A stretch of 64,000 nucleotides of DNA. Source: Marthasterias glacialis (lineage: Eukaryota > Echinodermata > Asteroidea > Forcipulatida > Asteriidae). The stretch lies in contig OU452228.1 of the NCBI GenBank assembly GCA_911728455.2, positions 19,495,224 to 19,559,223 of the forward strand. The letters are read 5' to 3'. The notes under the pieces were generated by a model. That model was not told the DNA's origin, did no database searches, and was given only the letters and a program-made list of their open reading frames with translations. Of this stretch, positions 34,584 through 46,415 are shown piece after piece; within the stretch, counting starts at the first letter, position 1; every line of letters starts with the position of its first letter. Position numbers and translations under genes: made by a program.

Positions 34584-37500
34584 GCACACCAGAATACACT
34601 ATGATTAAGAATGATATAGTATTTTTATTTTATTTTACTGTTGCTGAATTGCAGTGTTCCAATTTGTTTCGCTTTAATTAGCTTCGCAACATCAGTATTT
34701 ATCGATAGTGTTAGCAAATTATGATGGGGAAAACTCTTTATTTTATGAAAATTGTTATAAACAAGGCATAATGGTTCACAAAAAGTTGATGTTTATAGAT
34801 TTTAATAGACGTTTCTTGTCGGTGCATTACCTCGAACACAGAATGGCATTAAAAGAGGAAGTGCAAAGCATTGTGGGTCACGACGGAAGCTTATAGGTCA
34901 CGACGACTGTTTTATCCAGACATAAGTCAGTTGTGCTGCTCTTACGACGGCTGTTCTACCAGAAAATGCATTGTGCATCACATCCCTTCATAAAAGTGAC
35001 TTGTAATAAGTAGTCCTACATGTGGGTTGAGCACACGGCCCAGTGTACGGAACACCGGAGTGTCGAAGTCATAAAATAGTCAAAAGGTCAAATTATGAGG
35101 ACGATTTTTTTATAGCATGGGTGTCGGAAAAATAAGTATAGAGAAGACGCTTCTGAGTCATTTAAATACCCACATCTGTGTAAGACCATCACTCATTGAT
35201 GTGAAGTTAGGGCACTAAACTAAGGGGAACACTTACTGATGACTCTAAAGTTCATCCATGATTTTAATAACCTCAAGAGGACAGAAGAATGATGTGACGC
35301 ACACTTTGGCACTGAAACTATATACATATAATATAGCAAGTCCCCATTACTCTTAGTGCTGCTGAAATGATTTTTGCACGATGACGTCAATTTACAATGT
35401 CATCTGCGAGGTAGATTGACTTACCGGGGTGGGGTTGGGGGGGGGGGGTTTAGATATTGCATGATGACTTCGATCCCGAATTCACTCTCTATTTGAATAC
35501 GGTCATAACATGGGAAACTGGTTAATTCTGATTAATAGCTTTTAAGTTTTAGACAAGGGTACATGGCATCATCCTGGATGCAATCGTGATGGCGTAGGCC
35601 TAGTATAACAGCAGCGATTGCGGCGTGCGCTGCAATGTGCGGGCGGGACCCCCCTTCCCCTTCCCTTTCCCCTTCCCCGGCTGTCGTATGATCACTATCA
35701 CACCATATCCACACCATGTCAGAAACGGTCCGAAAGGCAGCACTTCGTTTCGTCATGGTGTTAAGCTAAAACCAATTTAACAAAATATGGCCGCGGCCCC
35801 CTCTCCCGAGCAGGCTGTGTATTTTTTTTTAAACAAGGTGCAAAATCAAAAGTCCACAAAACTCGGTCGTGCTGCAGTATTAATTTCCGCCGTACATTAA
35901 ATTCGTGCTCTTGGTCATAATATAGACCTAAGTTCAATTTCTAAAAAAGGTCGCTACATGTCGGTTGTCAAAGGGCATCCATCGGTAGGTGATTTGGCCA
36001 GTTTAGTGATAAAATACCGTGCCATGTAAAAAATATCACGTTGAGTGAAACGTGATCGAGCAAGGCTACTAAACTTGTCCATGTCATACATTACAAATTC
36101 ACAACGCTTGCGTGAACCTTGTCTCAAAGGAAGGTCAGCCGTGTGCGCAATGAGTTGGATGCTAAATGATTATGCGCAGAGTGTTGTTGCTTACTTTGGT
36201 TAGGCGCGTTGGGAGCGATGGGAAGGGGGGGGGGTGCGGTGATGGGAGTCCGGAGCTCTCCTCGACTCGAAATCACTCAGATGGACTCGAGGTAACTCTG
36301 ACATCCAAAGTGGGGTAGTAGCGGTTGAGGGGTATTTATTTCCTCCGGCTTGAGCTTTCCTTATGAATCACACCCTTCCTCACCCCCACCCCAACCCCAC
36401 GTTTAACTTTTACGGTTCCGAAGTGCAATTCGAAGATGTACTCTATACAAGTTTTTTCCCATGTTTTTTTTTCTTCTGCCCTAATTTCTTCTGCTTTCTT
36501 TCTCTTTTTCTTGTAGCCTCTCACCTAGAGAGGCCTTGTGCCTTGTGATGGGCGACTAACATTAACAAAAAAATGTTGAAGCTTGAGCAGAGCATCCGAT
36601 CCAACCTGAGCTATCCAACCCCTGCTAAGTGGTGTCACCGTATTACTTGAAAACTGTAGTTTATTAACTTAAATGTACAAATATTGATGGGATGCTAGCT
36701 CACAATTATTTTTTTCTTTTTGCTCTTCAGTTGGAAACTTTTTAAAATGATGGTCATCAAAGGAAACTTTTTTTATTTTATTATTTGTTTTACACACGGT
36801 GAGTTTAACAAAAGACAATGATGTGCTTATTAAACGTCACACTCTTCAAGCAATTGTCTTATCAAATAAATATTTGATATCCAACAGATCATCATGTCAC
36901 AATTTCCTGTCCTCTTCCGGCGTCAGAAAAAAAGAAAAAAGAAAGTTAAACAAAATGTATCGACGTTATACTGTTCAAATGATTACCCGAATGAAATTTT
37001 TTAGATTAACACAGAAACAGACCGATTTGAATCGTTAATGTCTGATGAACATCCAACACATCAATATTGGTCAAATACAGTTTTGACAATCCTTTGGATT
37101 GAAATCAAACTACTTTCCCCGTGGGGAGGGTCATTCAGCGGTGTCCTCCGTCATGTATTATTCATGAAGCCGACATCTTGGAGGTTAACTGTCTATCGAT
37201 TTGCAGATGACAACCGTGAGAAATGATTTCCACCTCCGAGGGAAGTTACTATGGTAACGGTTTATTTATTCATCTTAAAAAACAAGACACAATGTATGCG
37301 GAAACCGCAGATCACAGCCAGTGTGTGTTCTTTTGAGCCACTTTGGGCGACTACGTCGGTCGAATAAAATGAGCAAACACAAGTTATGTTTCCTTTGCGT
37401 AGATTAGAGCATAGAGCAAGGAAATTAGAGGCACTGAATACCCGTGCGCATCCCATCCACATGCAAACCTTGGAGCTTGTTTACTAGAAACGCTTGATTT

Positions 37501-38147
37501 TATACACAACGAGCGTTTTTGGAGATTTGCTGATTAATGTACTGGGCCAAGTCTTTAGATGTTTGTACACGGTAATACCGGTCGTACTAATTACCGATAA
37601 AAACCGACAAATAGCGACAACACATAAACTCCGGACAAATCGCCCCATAACTTTTCCTTCCTCCATGCATAAAATTACAAATTTGAGTTTGGTATTTTAG
37701 TAGATTAAGTAAAGGTTCCCCCAAAACTCTCAAGCATTTTTCTAAACACGAAAAAAATTGTAACTTCAGATGCGGACTACAGTTCTCAGCCCGATGCGGT
37801 AGAGGGGCCGCCGATTTTTTCACTGTTCCAATATGCATGAGGCTTACTTCATTGACGTGTGATCTGAGACTGCTGTTGAAAAAACTACAACGCTTGCAAT
37901 AATTAGTTTCTTACCTTAGAGTAACTATTGTTATTATTATCGATATTAATATGATTGTTTATTTGTTTATTCATTTTTCATTTCCCCTGTACAATGAGAC
38001 TTCTGTATTTTGCATGTTTGTACTGTGAGAAATGGCCGAATAAATAATTATGATTTATTAAAGAAAGTATACAATTAATGAAGTGTTGTTTCTTGTTCCT
38101 TTTTTGATCAAGAGAAAGGCATTTTTCCAGAAGAAAAAATTAAGAAT
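34584..38147. other. Intergenic DNA upstream of the PAR bZIP gene, no gene recognised
   Basis: The longest open frames are 60-80 codons without recognisable domains. A G+C-richer patch at about 35580-35700 and a G-run with purine-rich DNA at about 36200-36360 could mark promoters or alternative first exons. I saw no convincing exon with splice sites in phase with the bZIP gene. Confidence 0.4.
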
Positions 38148-38935
38148 AAACAAACAAACAAAACAAACAAACAAACAAACAAACAAACAAACAAACAAAC
38201 AAACAAACAAACAAACAAACAAACAAACAAACAAACAAACAAACAAACAAACAAACAAACAAACAAACAAACAAACAAACAAACAAACAAACAAACAAAC
38301 AAACAAACAAACAAACAAACAAACAAACAAACAAACAAACAAACAAACAAACAAACAAACAAACAAACAAACAAACAAACAAACAAACAAACAAACAAAC
38401 AAACAAACAAACAAACAAACAAACAAACAAACAAACAAACAAACAAACAAACAAACAAACAAACAAACAAACAAACAAACAAACAAACAAACAAACAAAC
38501 AAACAAACAACCCAACAAACAAACAAACAAACAAACAAACAAACAAACAAACAAACAAACAAACAAACAAACAAACAAGCAACCCAACAAACAAACAAAC
38601 AAACAAACAAACCAACAAACCAACAAACCAACAAACAAACAAACAAACAAACCAACCAACAAACAAACAAACAAACCAACCAACCAACCAACCAACCAAC
38701 CAACCAACCAACCAACCAACCAACCAACCAACCAACAAACCAACAAACCAACAAACCAACAAACCAACAAACCAACAAACAAAAGCAACAAACAAAAACC
38801 TAACAAACAAATAATCAAACAACAACCCAACAAACAACCCAACAAACAAACAAACAAACAAACAACCCAACAAACAAACAAATGAATAATAAATAAATAA
38901 ATAAATAAATAAATAAGTAAATAACAAAAATGAAT
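38148..38935. repeat. Tetranucleotide microsatellite (CAAA)n with CCAA and AATA blocks
   Basis: About 350 bp of uninterrupted CAAA is followed by interrupted CAAA with CCCA, a block of CCAA at about 38675-38735, mixed CAAA/CCAA, and a short AATA tract at 38887-38915. Four-base periodicity keeps several frames open on both strands, which gives spurious long NKQT and CLFV peptides. Confidence 0.99.
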
Positions 38936-39659
38936 AAATAATACTCATTCTAACTATATGTCATTTTTAGGCCTGATACGCAACCTTGTTGAAAATGTGT
39001 TAGTTCTGTAAAAAAAAATATGCTTAAAGAAAAACTGAAGTCATGGTTTAGAGCAGTTTGATACGGACGGCTGTTTTGAATAAGAAAAATCCGAAATAAT
39101 TCTTGCATCTTAAAGTTTTCAGGAATAATTATCACATTTGTGAGCAATTTAGATGGGTCGACAAGACCTCATTTTGTGAGAACGGGGGAAAAAAACTTCC
39201 ATATGAAAATGTTCCCTCTCTGTTTTTATTTTATTTTAGAGATCTTCCAAAACACTCACTCCGCTGTATTTTTCACAAGGTCGAAAAATACAAGCACCCC
39301 TTGTGTTTAATGATACAGTCCACGGAAAATTATAAAGAGAGGGAGAGATGTACGTGTCGTCTCGGCAGCAAAAACTACTGTATCTCGGAGGATAGTAGTG
39401 TCTAAAAAAAATCACTTTTGTTTCGCTTTGAAAAGAGAGAATTTGTGGGTTCTTGAGGACTTCCAGCCACATTTTCTTTAGTGTCAAGTTTAACTTGGTA
39501 ATTTTAAGTGTGGGGTTCGAGTTGTTGGCAGGTGTCTGTGTTATCAGTGCTTGTCGGTACTTGACGCTCTATTTTGTAGGACCGCACTGACTGTTACTTT
39601 GCGTAGGCTGGTATAGTGTGTAACCACATCATCATTACACACACAAGGACATCCAGTAC

Positions 39660-39681
39660 CGTACCGTACCGTACCGTACCA
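39660..39681. repeat. Pentanucleotide repeat (ACCGT)n
   Basis: GTACC/ACCGT is repeated about four to five times, roughly 170 bases before the bZIP start codon and so probably in its 5' untranslated region or core promoter. Confidence 0.9.
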
Positions 39682-39784
39682 ACCTGCCTCACATCGCTAC
39701 GCAGCTACTCGCTACGCTGGCGACGACGACACGGTTTGACCACCATTCAATAATATGACAAACTGTCCGCATTCTACAATCTTC

Positions 39785-39790
39785 ATGTGA
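39785..39790 (+). promoter_or_regulatory. Start-stop element upstream of the bZIP start codon
   Basis: ATG at 39785 is followed immediately by TGA, 57 bases before the main ATG. If transcribed, it is a minimal upstream ORF that could make ribosomes pause. Transcription start is unknown, so its presence in the mRNA is an inference. Confidence 0.35.
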
Positions 39791-39846
39791 CGGTAATATC
39801 ATTTTCATTTCCTCATCATTTTCCTCCACGAATATCTCAGACGAAA

Positions 39847-42800
39847 ATGGACAATCTTTTGAAGAATCTTGGCGGGGTGACACTGAAGTCTTTGCTGGAG
39901 AATCCGAGTCTTCTGCAGCCTTCTTCTCAGCTGACCCCCGGGCACATCGACGACGACGGTGCTGCTGCTGCTGCTGCTGTAGAGGCCATCCAAAGTGCCG
40001 CCAGTAATACCACGGAGAAAGACAGCACTACCGACATGAACGACAAAGAACGTAAGTTTTTAAAGCTATTTGTCTTTTCTTGAGTGAATTGTATTCTCTC
40101 TAAGGCAGCTTGAATCTTCTTAGTTGAATACCCATTCACCATTCAGACGTTTAGAGGGCTAAGTTAGTGTGTTCAATTATAGTTTTAATTTTCAGGAGCT
40201 TGCGGGGGAGGCCGAGGGCCGTGGGGGTCATGGGGGAAGACCCAGTAGCTGGGGCGCTGAACTCCTTTTTTGAGATTTTTTACATTATCGGTCGTACTAC
40301 TAGCTAGTACGAAGGATAATGTCAAAATCTCAAAAAAGGAGTTCAACGCCCCAGTTACTGGGTCTGGAGGGGAGGGGGTAGAATGAGAACTTGATGTAAA
40401 GATTGATTTACTTTTACCTTTTAGCTTTCGATTCGTGTTAATATTCTTAATCTTACCTTCAATTTAGCATTGTTACCTGAGCTATTGAATTGGCAAGGAA
40501 CCCCTGTACATTTCATTTGACATCAAGTTACCAATTTAAATTCTTGTGATTGATTTAAATCATTGTTAAGGATCAGTTTAGCGCACTGGTTTCTTTCCTT
40601 CCCTGTCATTCATCTCTGTGGAACCCTGTTCGAATCCCACCTCAAAGACCGGAGCTCAGTTATATGGATTGGGTTTTCAGTCCCTACCCCGCCTGATCGC
40701 GAAATTTTTCCTCGCTGGTTTTCCCCACTTTCCTCCCACATCTAAAAGTGTGTATTTCTTCAATTTCATTGTCTCGTATTCATCCTGTATTGGCACTAAC
40801 TATTGCGCTGTTGGATGTGTAGTGAAATAAACAAATTTAAATGTATTGCTCTTCTAGTTTTGAATCAATTATTGTCTTCAGAGTTGGCAGTTTCAGCACA
40901 TTCATATCCTTTTTTTTTTTTTTTGTGATCCCATACCCCTTGTTTCGGTGTTCCAAAATTTCATGATGGCATCTTTACACAGCTTCTGTTTCCAGGCAGG
41001 GGAAACATTTGCATGTTCACACGTCATCCGCGCACCTACTGGTTAAATCAGACATGTTACAATTTGGATTATTGGGAGTAGAGAAACGCAGCGCTGTCCC
41101 GTGATATGATCAGGATCATGTTTTACTTTTATCACAAACGCAGTTCTGGAGAAAAAACTCAAGGAAGTGGAAGGCGACTTCTTTGCACCAACCGATTTTG
41201 GAGCAGCTTTCTTGGGACCCAACTTGTGGGACAAGACATACGGAGATGATGACTTTAACTTCAAACTGGAATACATGGAGCTAGATGAGTTTCTATCGGA
41301 GAATGGCTTACCGATGAACTCTGTGGATAACGTGTTGACAAATGAACAAAGGGAGGAGGACAATTCTATAGACGACAGTGAGGAACAAGCTTCAGTTACC
41401 AGTTCAATATCACAACAAGATTCTCAAGTTGAAGGTAAGTCATTTGAAAAAAAAAAAAAATTCAATGTAAAGAGTCTTTGTCAAGCCAAAATCCATTCAT
41501 TTAAGTTTATTAGAAAGTGTCGTATGAAGACACCTCTCCTGAATATATCAGAGAACTGAAAATGTGCTAAAAACATTGAAAATGTTATCTTCAAAAATGC
41601 AACAGTGATCCGATTCTTTCCAACTAAAGTCATTGTAAATATTTCTTAAATCTTGAAAGTATTACATGTGTTTCATTGGTATGTTCTCTGACCAGCCGCA
41701 CCAGAATCATCTGATGTGCTTCAGCGTGACCCAAGCCCTGTTAATGTGGATGTTAACTTTAACATGAGTCCGACTGATGTTGCCCTCGCAACGATCCCCG
41801 GTCAAGACATTTACGATCCGCGTACGAGAACCTTCACGGAAGAGGAGCTGAAACCTCAACCAATGATCAAGAAATCTCGCAAGGTACCGTTTGACTGTGT
41901 TTTCTCTGAAATAAATAATACCAACTGACATTTGGGTGGAATCAAAGGGAAAAGCTCAATGGCTACAAGTACAAGACATTTAGTTCAGTTCTTGTTGGAT
42001 TATAACCATGTACAGTGTCCTTTAAACTCCTACCCCTACATCCTTCTGTGTCCTCGTTGCCAAAATGAAGTAATCATAAGAGCTGAGGGTTGTAGGAACT
42101 GAGGGCTGTAATTGCTTATCACTTGGTCCGACATTCCAATCTTATCTAAGTCCAATCAATTTGATGTGGAGTGACATAGGAGAGGTGGATATTGGAGGCG
42201 TGAGGCCGCCTGTTGGCAAAAAGGCATACAGTCGAATCACGTTGTAAAGAGCACTTTTATAAAGTTGTTCTGCTTATAAAGAGCAAATTCTAAAGTCCCA
42301 AACCTCAATTTCTCTTTGTGTTTCTTTGTTTCGTTGTCCTTTTATAACAACATTCCTGTTATAAAGAGGTAATTTGGCAAGTCCCGTCGATGTTGTTAAA
42401 TCGAGAGTTGACTGTATTGGGACTGTTAAGGGTGGGCAGATTATTGTTAAATATACTTTTTTTCTTCATGAATATGGAGGCCTTGGTGCAGTGTCTCCAT
42501 GTTCATTTGATGCCATCTGTCATAGTCACTTTCATCTTCATGGAAAGGAGTTTCAGACGGTTTACTTGCCCTTGTCCTCTGTTGCATAAATCACTTGTAT
42601 GTTTTTCTTCTTGCCCTTTCAACATCATCAAGTACACGAGTTCATATCAACTGTCGCACATGACTTCTTGTTAACGAAGGTAGCTTTTTACTCTGAACTT
42701 TCAGAATTTTTTTGGTATAAATTTGTTTTCCCTTCACTTTGTTTATTTTATAAAGGTGTACGTTCTTCCAGACCAAAAGGATGACAAATATTGGGACCGA

Positions 42801-42995
42801 CGTAGGAAGAACAACATCGCCGCCAAGCGATCACGGGATGCTAGGCGTATCAAAGAGAATCAGATAAGCATGAGAGCAGCGTTCTTGGAGAAAGAGAACA
42901 ATGTCTTGAGGAAGGAGCTTATGGCAGTCAAGAAAGATAATGTCAACCTCAAAGCAGTCGTTAAGAGTTATGAGAGTAAGCTTGGGATACAGTGA
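39847..42995 (+). CDS. HLF: PAR-family bZIP transcription factor (HLF/TEF/DBP type)
   Basis: This is a nuclear factor expected to bind palindromic PAR sites (around TTACGTAA) as a dimer. Coding exons are 39847-40051, 41144-41434, 41696-41883 and 42756-42995; phases 1, 1 and 0 are kept with GTAAGT or GTACCG donors and AG acceptors. The product is 307 residues (human HLF 295). Residues 9-23 ([15 protein letters not shown]) match the conserved N-terminal motif. A six-Ala run follows Asp35-37. [20 protein letters not shown] then [16 protein letters not shown] is the activation region. The PAR domain (about 178-228) includes [11 protein letters not shown] and [15 protein letters not shown]. The basic region (about 243-262) contains [13 protein letters not shown] with Asn248 and Arg255. 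Zipper positions are Leu272, Leu279, Val286, Leu293 and Tyr300. The ATG context is AAAATGG. Vertebrates have three paralogues; this cannot be assigned to one. Confidence 0.96.
40238..40365. mobile_element. Hairpin element in intron 1 of the bZIP gene
   Basis: The arms of about 55-60 bp begin AGACCCAGTAGCTGGGGCGC and end with the inverse AGTTACTGGGTCT. Inner words are AACTCCTTTTTTGAGATTTT and its mirror. The loop itself contains GTACTACTAGCTAGTAC. Only a few mismatches are visible, so it is young or conserved. Confidence 0.85.
40565..40850 (+). repeat. tRNA-derived SINE in intron 1 of the bZIP gene
   Basis: An A-box-like GATCAGTTTAGCGCACTGG is followed by a B-box TGTTCGAATCC at 40627-40637. 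The body GGATTGGGTTTTCAGTCCCT and TTTCCTCCCACA is shared with 25138-25425. The element ends near GAAATAAACAAATTTAAATG. Confidence 0.75.
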
Positions 42996-44394
42996 TTGCA
43001 AAAGTGGAAGTTCCGAATGTCAAGAGGAACTCTTAGTTAAGCAGGTCTTAAAGCTGGAGCTGAAAAGGGTAGACACAACTCTTTTGAGAAAGCAGAGTGT
43101 GTTAACCTCATCTACCCAAAAGGAACTTGTCAGGTTTTGGATTCAAACGGAACGTCAGTATTTCCCCCTCCTCCTTTCTCCGCCTACCCCATTTTCCCCC
43201 ATCTCATCTGGTATCTAAAAATTACGAAGATGTTTTGTGTACGTATAGGAATGATGGCGTTCTTACTCAGCATTGTACAGTACACTGTATGTTTTGTAGT
43301 TTTCTTGCAAAATTGTACATTTTTATCAATTGTTGGAGGTGGTGTGACTTTTTAGTGTCATTCCTGCCTCCAGGTCAGTTGTCACAACCATTATTTTGTG
43401 GAGTTGGGAGCTCAAGCGGTGAGGGGCAGAATTTCTAGGTGGTCTTAACGTTCAAATTTTGTCTAGGTAAGGGGGCTCGGATCTGGGGCAGGTCTTGAAT
43501 AGCACAGAGGTCAATGTGTTGGCCTTGGTGCCAAGTTGCCGTGAATAGTAGATCCCCTATCTCAAGGAATGTGGCCTTACATTTTAAGAATCAAGGTTCA
43601 GGTCTAAGACAATTTAAAATACAACAAACATGGCAATTTTGAAGCTGGCTGTAGTGGTAAATGTACCCAAAGTCTGCAGTGGTAAACTTGTGGTTGGGTC
43701 ATGACCACAACTTCTATTTAAATTTTAAAGTTTATATTTCTGCAAAAAAAACAGAAAAAGAAATTCTTCTCGGAATGACATGTGATCTTTTGGCGAAGTT
43801 AAGACTCAAAAAGTCATTGAGAAAAACAAAAAAATAGGGGCTGTGGGTTCTACCTTCTTGTCTGAAAACATGTTGAATTATATTTTTGTTTCACATTGTA
43901 ATTTGTAAGTATTTTAATAGAACAGCTTAACGCTTGATGTTAGTGTGTATTCCTGGTGAGAGTTGATTATTTTTGGAGAAGGATTTAATAAGATTGGCAT
44001 TTTCTTCTGAACAATTAAAAAAAAAAACCTGTTGGCAAACCAATTTTTATTTTCGCCATGAGGTCCACTTAGGCAGTCTTTCTGTATATATTAAGAGATT
44101 TACATGCTATTATAACCCTTTCACCATTGGTGCCATTTGTAGGTCAGTTTACCGATCCTTCAAAACCACACAACTGCCTGGTTTTGAATAGTAAAATATC
44201 GGTGTTAAGTTGTACAGGTTTCTTTAACGGGCAATACATACATCCACCCAGAGGCCAGTGTTTGAAATTGTCAAAACAGTTCATTTGTGCAATTCCTCGC
44301 AGACTTCAAACCATAGTGTTCCAGCAGTTCCTGTTGTACACATGCTTTTTACAGAGTGAAATTTATAGTTTTTGGGTGAACACAGAAAACCCCC

Positions 44395-44475
44395 CAAAAT
44401 GACTAGAACAGGATTTGAACCTGTGACCTCCGGATTGACGTGCCGGCACTCTAGGAAACTGAGCTATCCAAACCT
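44395..44475 (-). repeat. tRNA-derived SINE head
   Basis: On the minus strand an A-box-like TAGCTCAGTTTCCTAGAGTG is followed by a B-box GGTTCAAATCC (44421-44411) at tRNA-like spacing. The acceptor-stem halves do not pair, so it is not a working tRNA gene. Confidence 0.65.
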
Positions 44476-44599
44476 GATGTTGGCAGTCTCTCTGTTATTA
44501 GTATGTGCATTAGTAATGAACTTCAAAACTACACCTCCTGTTTATCCAAATATAAATGTATATTGAAGGCCTTAAAGGAATCTAAAAAGAAAGAAAAGA

Positions 44600-44730
44600 A
44601 ATAGCTGTTGCAAACTGCTTTACAACTACGAGGACATGTTTTATCAATGCAAATACATGTAAATTGTTAATGGCCTCACGTTTCGACCCTAGCAGAGTCT
44701 TTCTCAAAGGCTAAAGGATCTAAAGGGATC
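44600..44730. repeat. Dispersed repeat with ACGTTTCGACCCTAGCAGAG
   Basis: The segment from GCTGTTGCAAACTG to GTCTTTCTCAAAGGCTAAAG has a diverged relative at about 54430-54530 (GCCGTTGCAAACTG ... GGTCTTTCTCAAAGGC). Two copies in one window indicate a repeat family, probably a SINE or LINE tail. Confidence 0.55.
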
Positions 44731-45120
44731 TAAACGGATAATCTATATTTACGTGTTCAAAGGCTTCAGGCCTCGATCTTAAGAACAACGGGGACAGGCC
44801 TTTTCTGGCCAAATCAGAGAAAAAGGACAGGGACAGTAAATCTTTTCTTTTTTCTCTTTTTTTTTGAAGAGTAAAGTAAACCTTGTCATCCAGTTTTCAA
44901 TAAACTCAATGTACAACCAATCTTTGTTCTAGTCGGGGTGAAAAAAAAAACAATGGAAAATAATTGATACATTAATAGGGATTTCGTGCACGTTCATATT
45001 GGGCTTATTTTGATTTGCAGCTATCAAAGTAAGCAGTTAATTTATGGGATCTTCTATATTCTTGAATTCTGGCAGTATTTCAGATGGATTTGATTTACCT
45101 TGAGAACGGAAGTTACACTA

Positions 45121-45210
45121 GTGCTACGAGCTTTTATAATTTGTGAGCGTTCAGACTATTACTGTAATAGGGTAGTCTGAACGCTCACAAATTATAAAAG
45201 TTCGTAGCAC
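45121..45210. repeat. Near-perfect 38-bp inverted repeat with a 14-base loop
   Basis: The left arm 45121-45158 starts GTGCTACGAGCTTTTATAAT; the right arm 45173-45210 ends with its inverse. There is one mismatch, which would be a G-U pair in RNA. It lies about 2.1 kb after the bZIP stop codon. It could be a very short MITE or a hairpin RNA. Confidence 0.95.
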
Positions 45211-46329
45211 AGTAACTGTATGGCAAGCATTTGGTGTCAGTCCAATCCTGAAGAAACAGGAGAAACCAGTATGCTGATCGTGCTCGCACTGTGCTTGTAT
45301 CAAAAGCAAACACATTATGGAAAGCTGCAATTCGTCTGCTGTATCAGTTTCACGTCAAGTTGTATAATTTGTACACAAGAGGAAACATTCAGGGATCGTT
45401 AATTTTGTTTTAAATCCATTCCATTATACTTGGTTGGTGGTTGGAAAATTGCCAACAACAAGATGCCTGCGACCTGCATAAATGTGAGTTTCTCCTACGC
45501 ACTACATCACCTGACATGGTTACATAACATGTACGTGTCCGTGTATAATACATGTTCAGTGATAGTCAGCATGACCTTTGACGTCAGAATTCGAGACATT
45601 GAAGGAAGGACGTTATCAAGCATAAAGAGGGATTACTGTACAGTACATGTACATGTACGTGTATGGTTGGACGTTGTAGTAGGCACAATGCAAATATTCC
45701 TGCATCTTTTTGGATTATTATTGGATTTGATTCTTCATGCGTGCATGTACAATAAACGCCATGATGTTACCGAGTTCCAATCAACAACGGCGTCACTGAG
45801 TTCCAGTCAGAATGATCCGACAAAGAAAGAGAACTCTGTTTGCCACCTTGCTTTGTCTGCTGGATAATTTATTCATCAGGCAAATCGGGCAAAAACTCGT
45901 GAACACCAATCTTAATTACTTTGTACCCTGCGGTGATTTTTGAATGTAAATTAACATGTAAACAAAATGCATTCGTCAGCACACCTATATGTTCTCTTAA
46001 TATGAATTGAAACATTGCATGGTGAGAACACAATCTAGTGAGGTCGGAGAAACCGTGTACATGTATATAAATATTTTTTTAAAATAGCTTTTAAGTATTA
46101 GAATATGTATGAATAGTTATTGAAGCCAGTTTGATGTAAAAAAGATAACTGTTAACTAGTTGGATTGATATTTTTCTCTGGTTCGTGGTTATTTTTATAT
46201 GAAATAAACCAGTTGTCATCAAATGCTCATTTGAAAATTGGTTTCATTCAAAACCCCCCAAAAATCACCAAAATCAAATTGGCATGATACCTTTGTAGTT
46301 GGCTTTAATCAGAATGATTAAGTTGGTGG

Positions 46330-46415
46330 TGGTGTTTTTTTTTTTATTAATTTATTTTTTTTTCTTTTTCTTTGTAATTTTTTTTTTTTTTTTTTTTTTT
46401 TTGGGGGGGGGGCAT
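46330..46415. repeat. T-rich and G-run low-complexity tract
   Basis: Poly-T stretches end in a run of about eight G. No other content. Confidence 0.9.

Noticed and set aside
36363-36548. Upstream alternative first exon of the bZIP gene
   Set aside because: An open frame exists, but no donor in the needed phase and no similarity to known N-termini was found.
38058-38948. Frames of 212-296 codons encoding NKQT or CLFV repeats on both strands
   Set aside because: Artefact of the CAAA microsatellite, open in several frames at once.
44395-44475. tRNA gene on the minus strand
   Set aside because: A- and B-boxes are present but the acceptor stem does not pair; it fits a SINE head.
45430-45867. 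145-codon plus-strand frame downstream of the bZIP gene
   Set aside because: It does not begin with ATG, has no recognised domain, no splice context and lies in a likely 3' untranslated or intergenic region.
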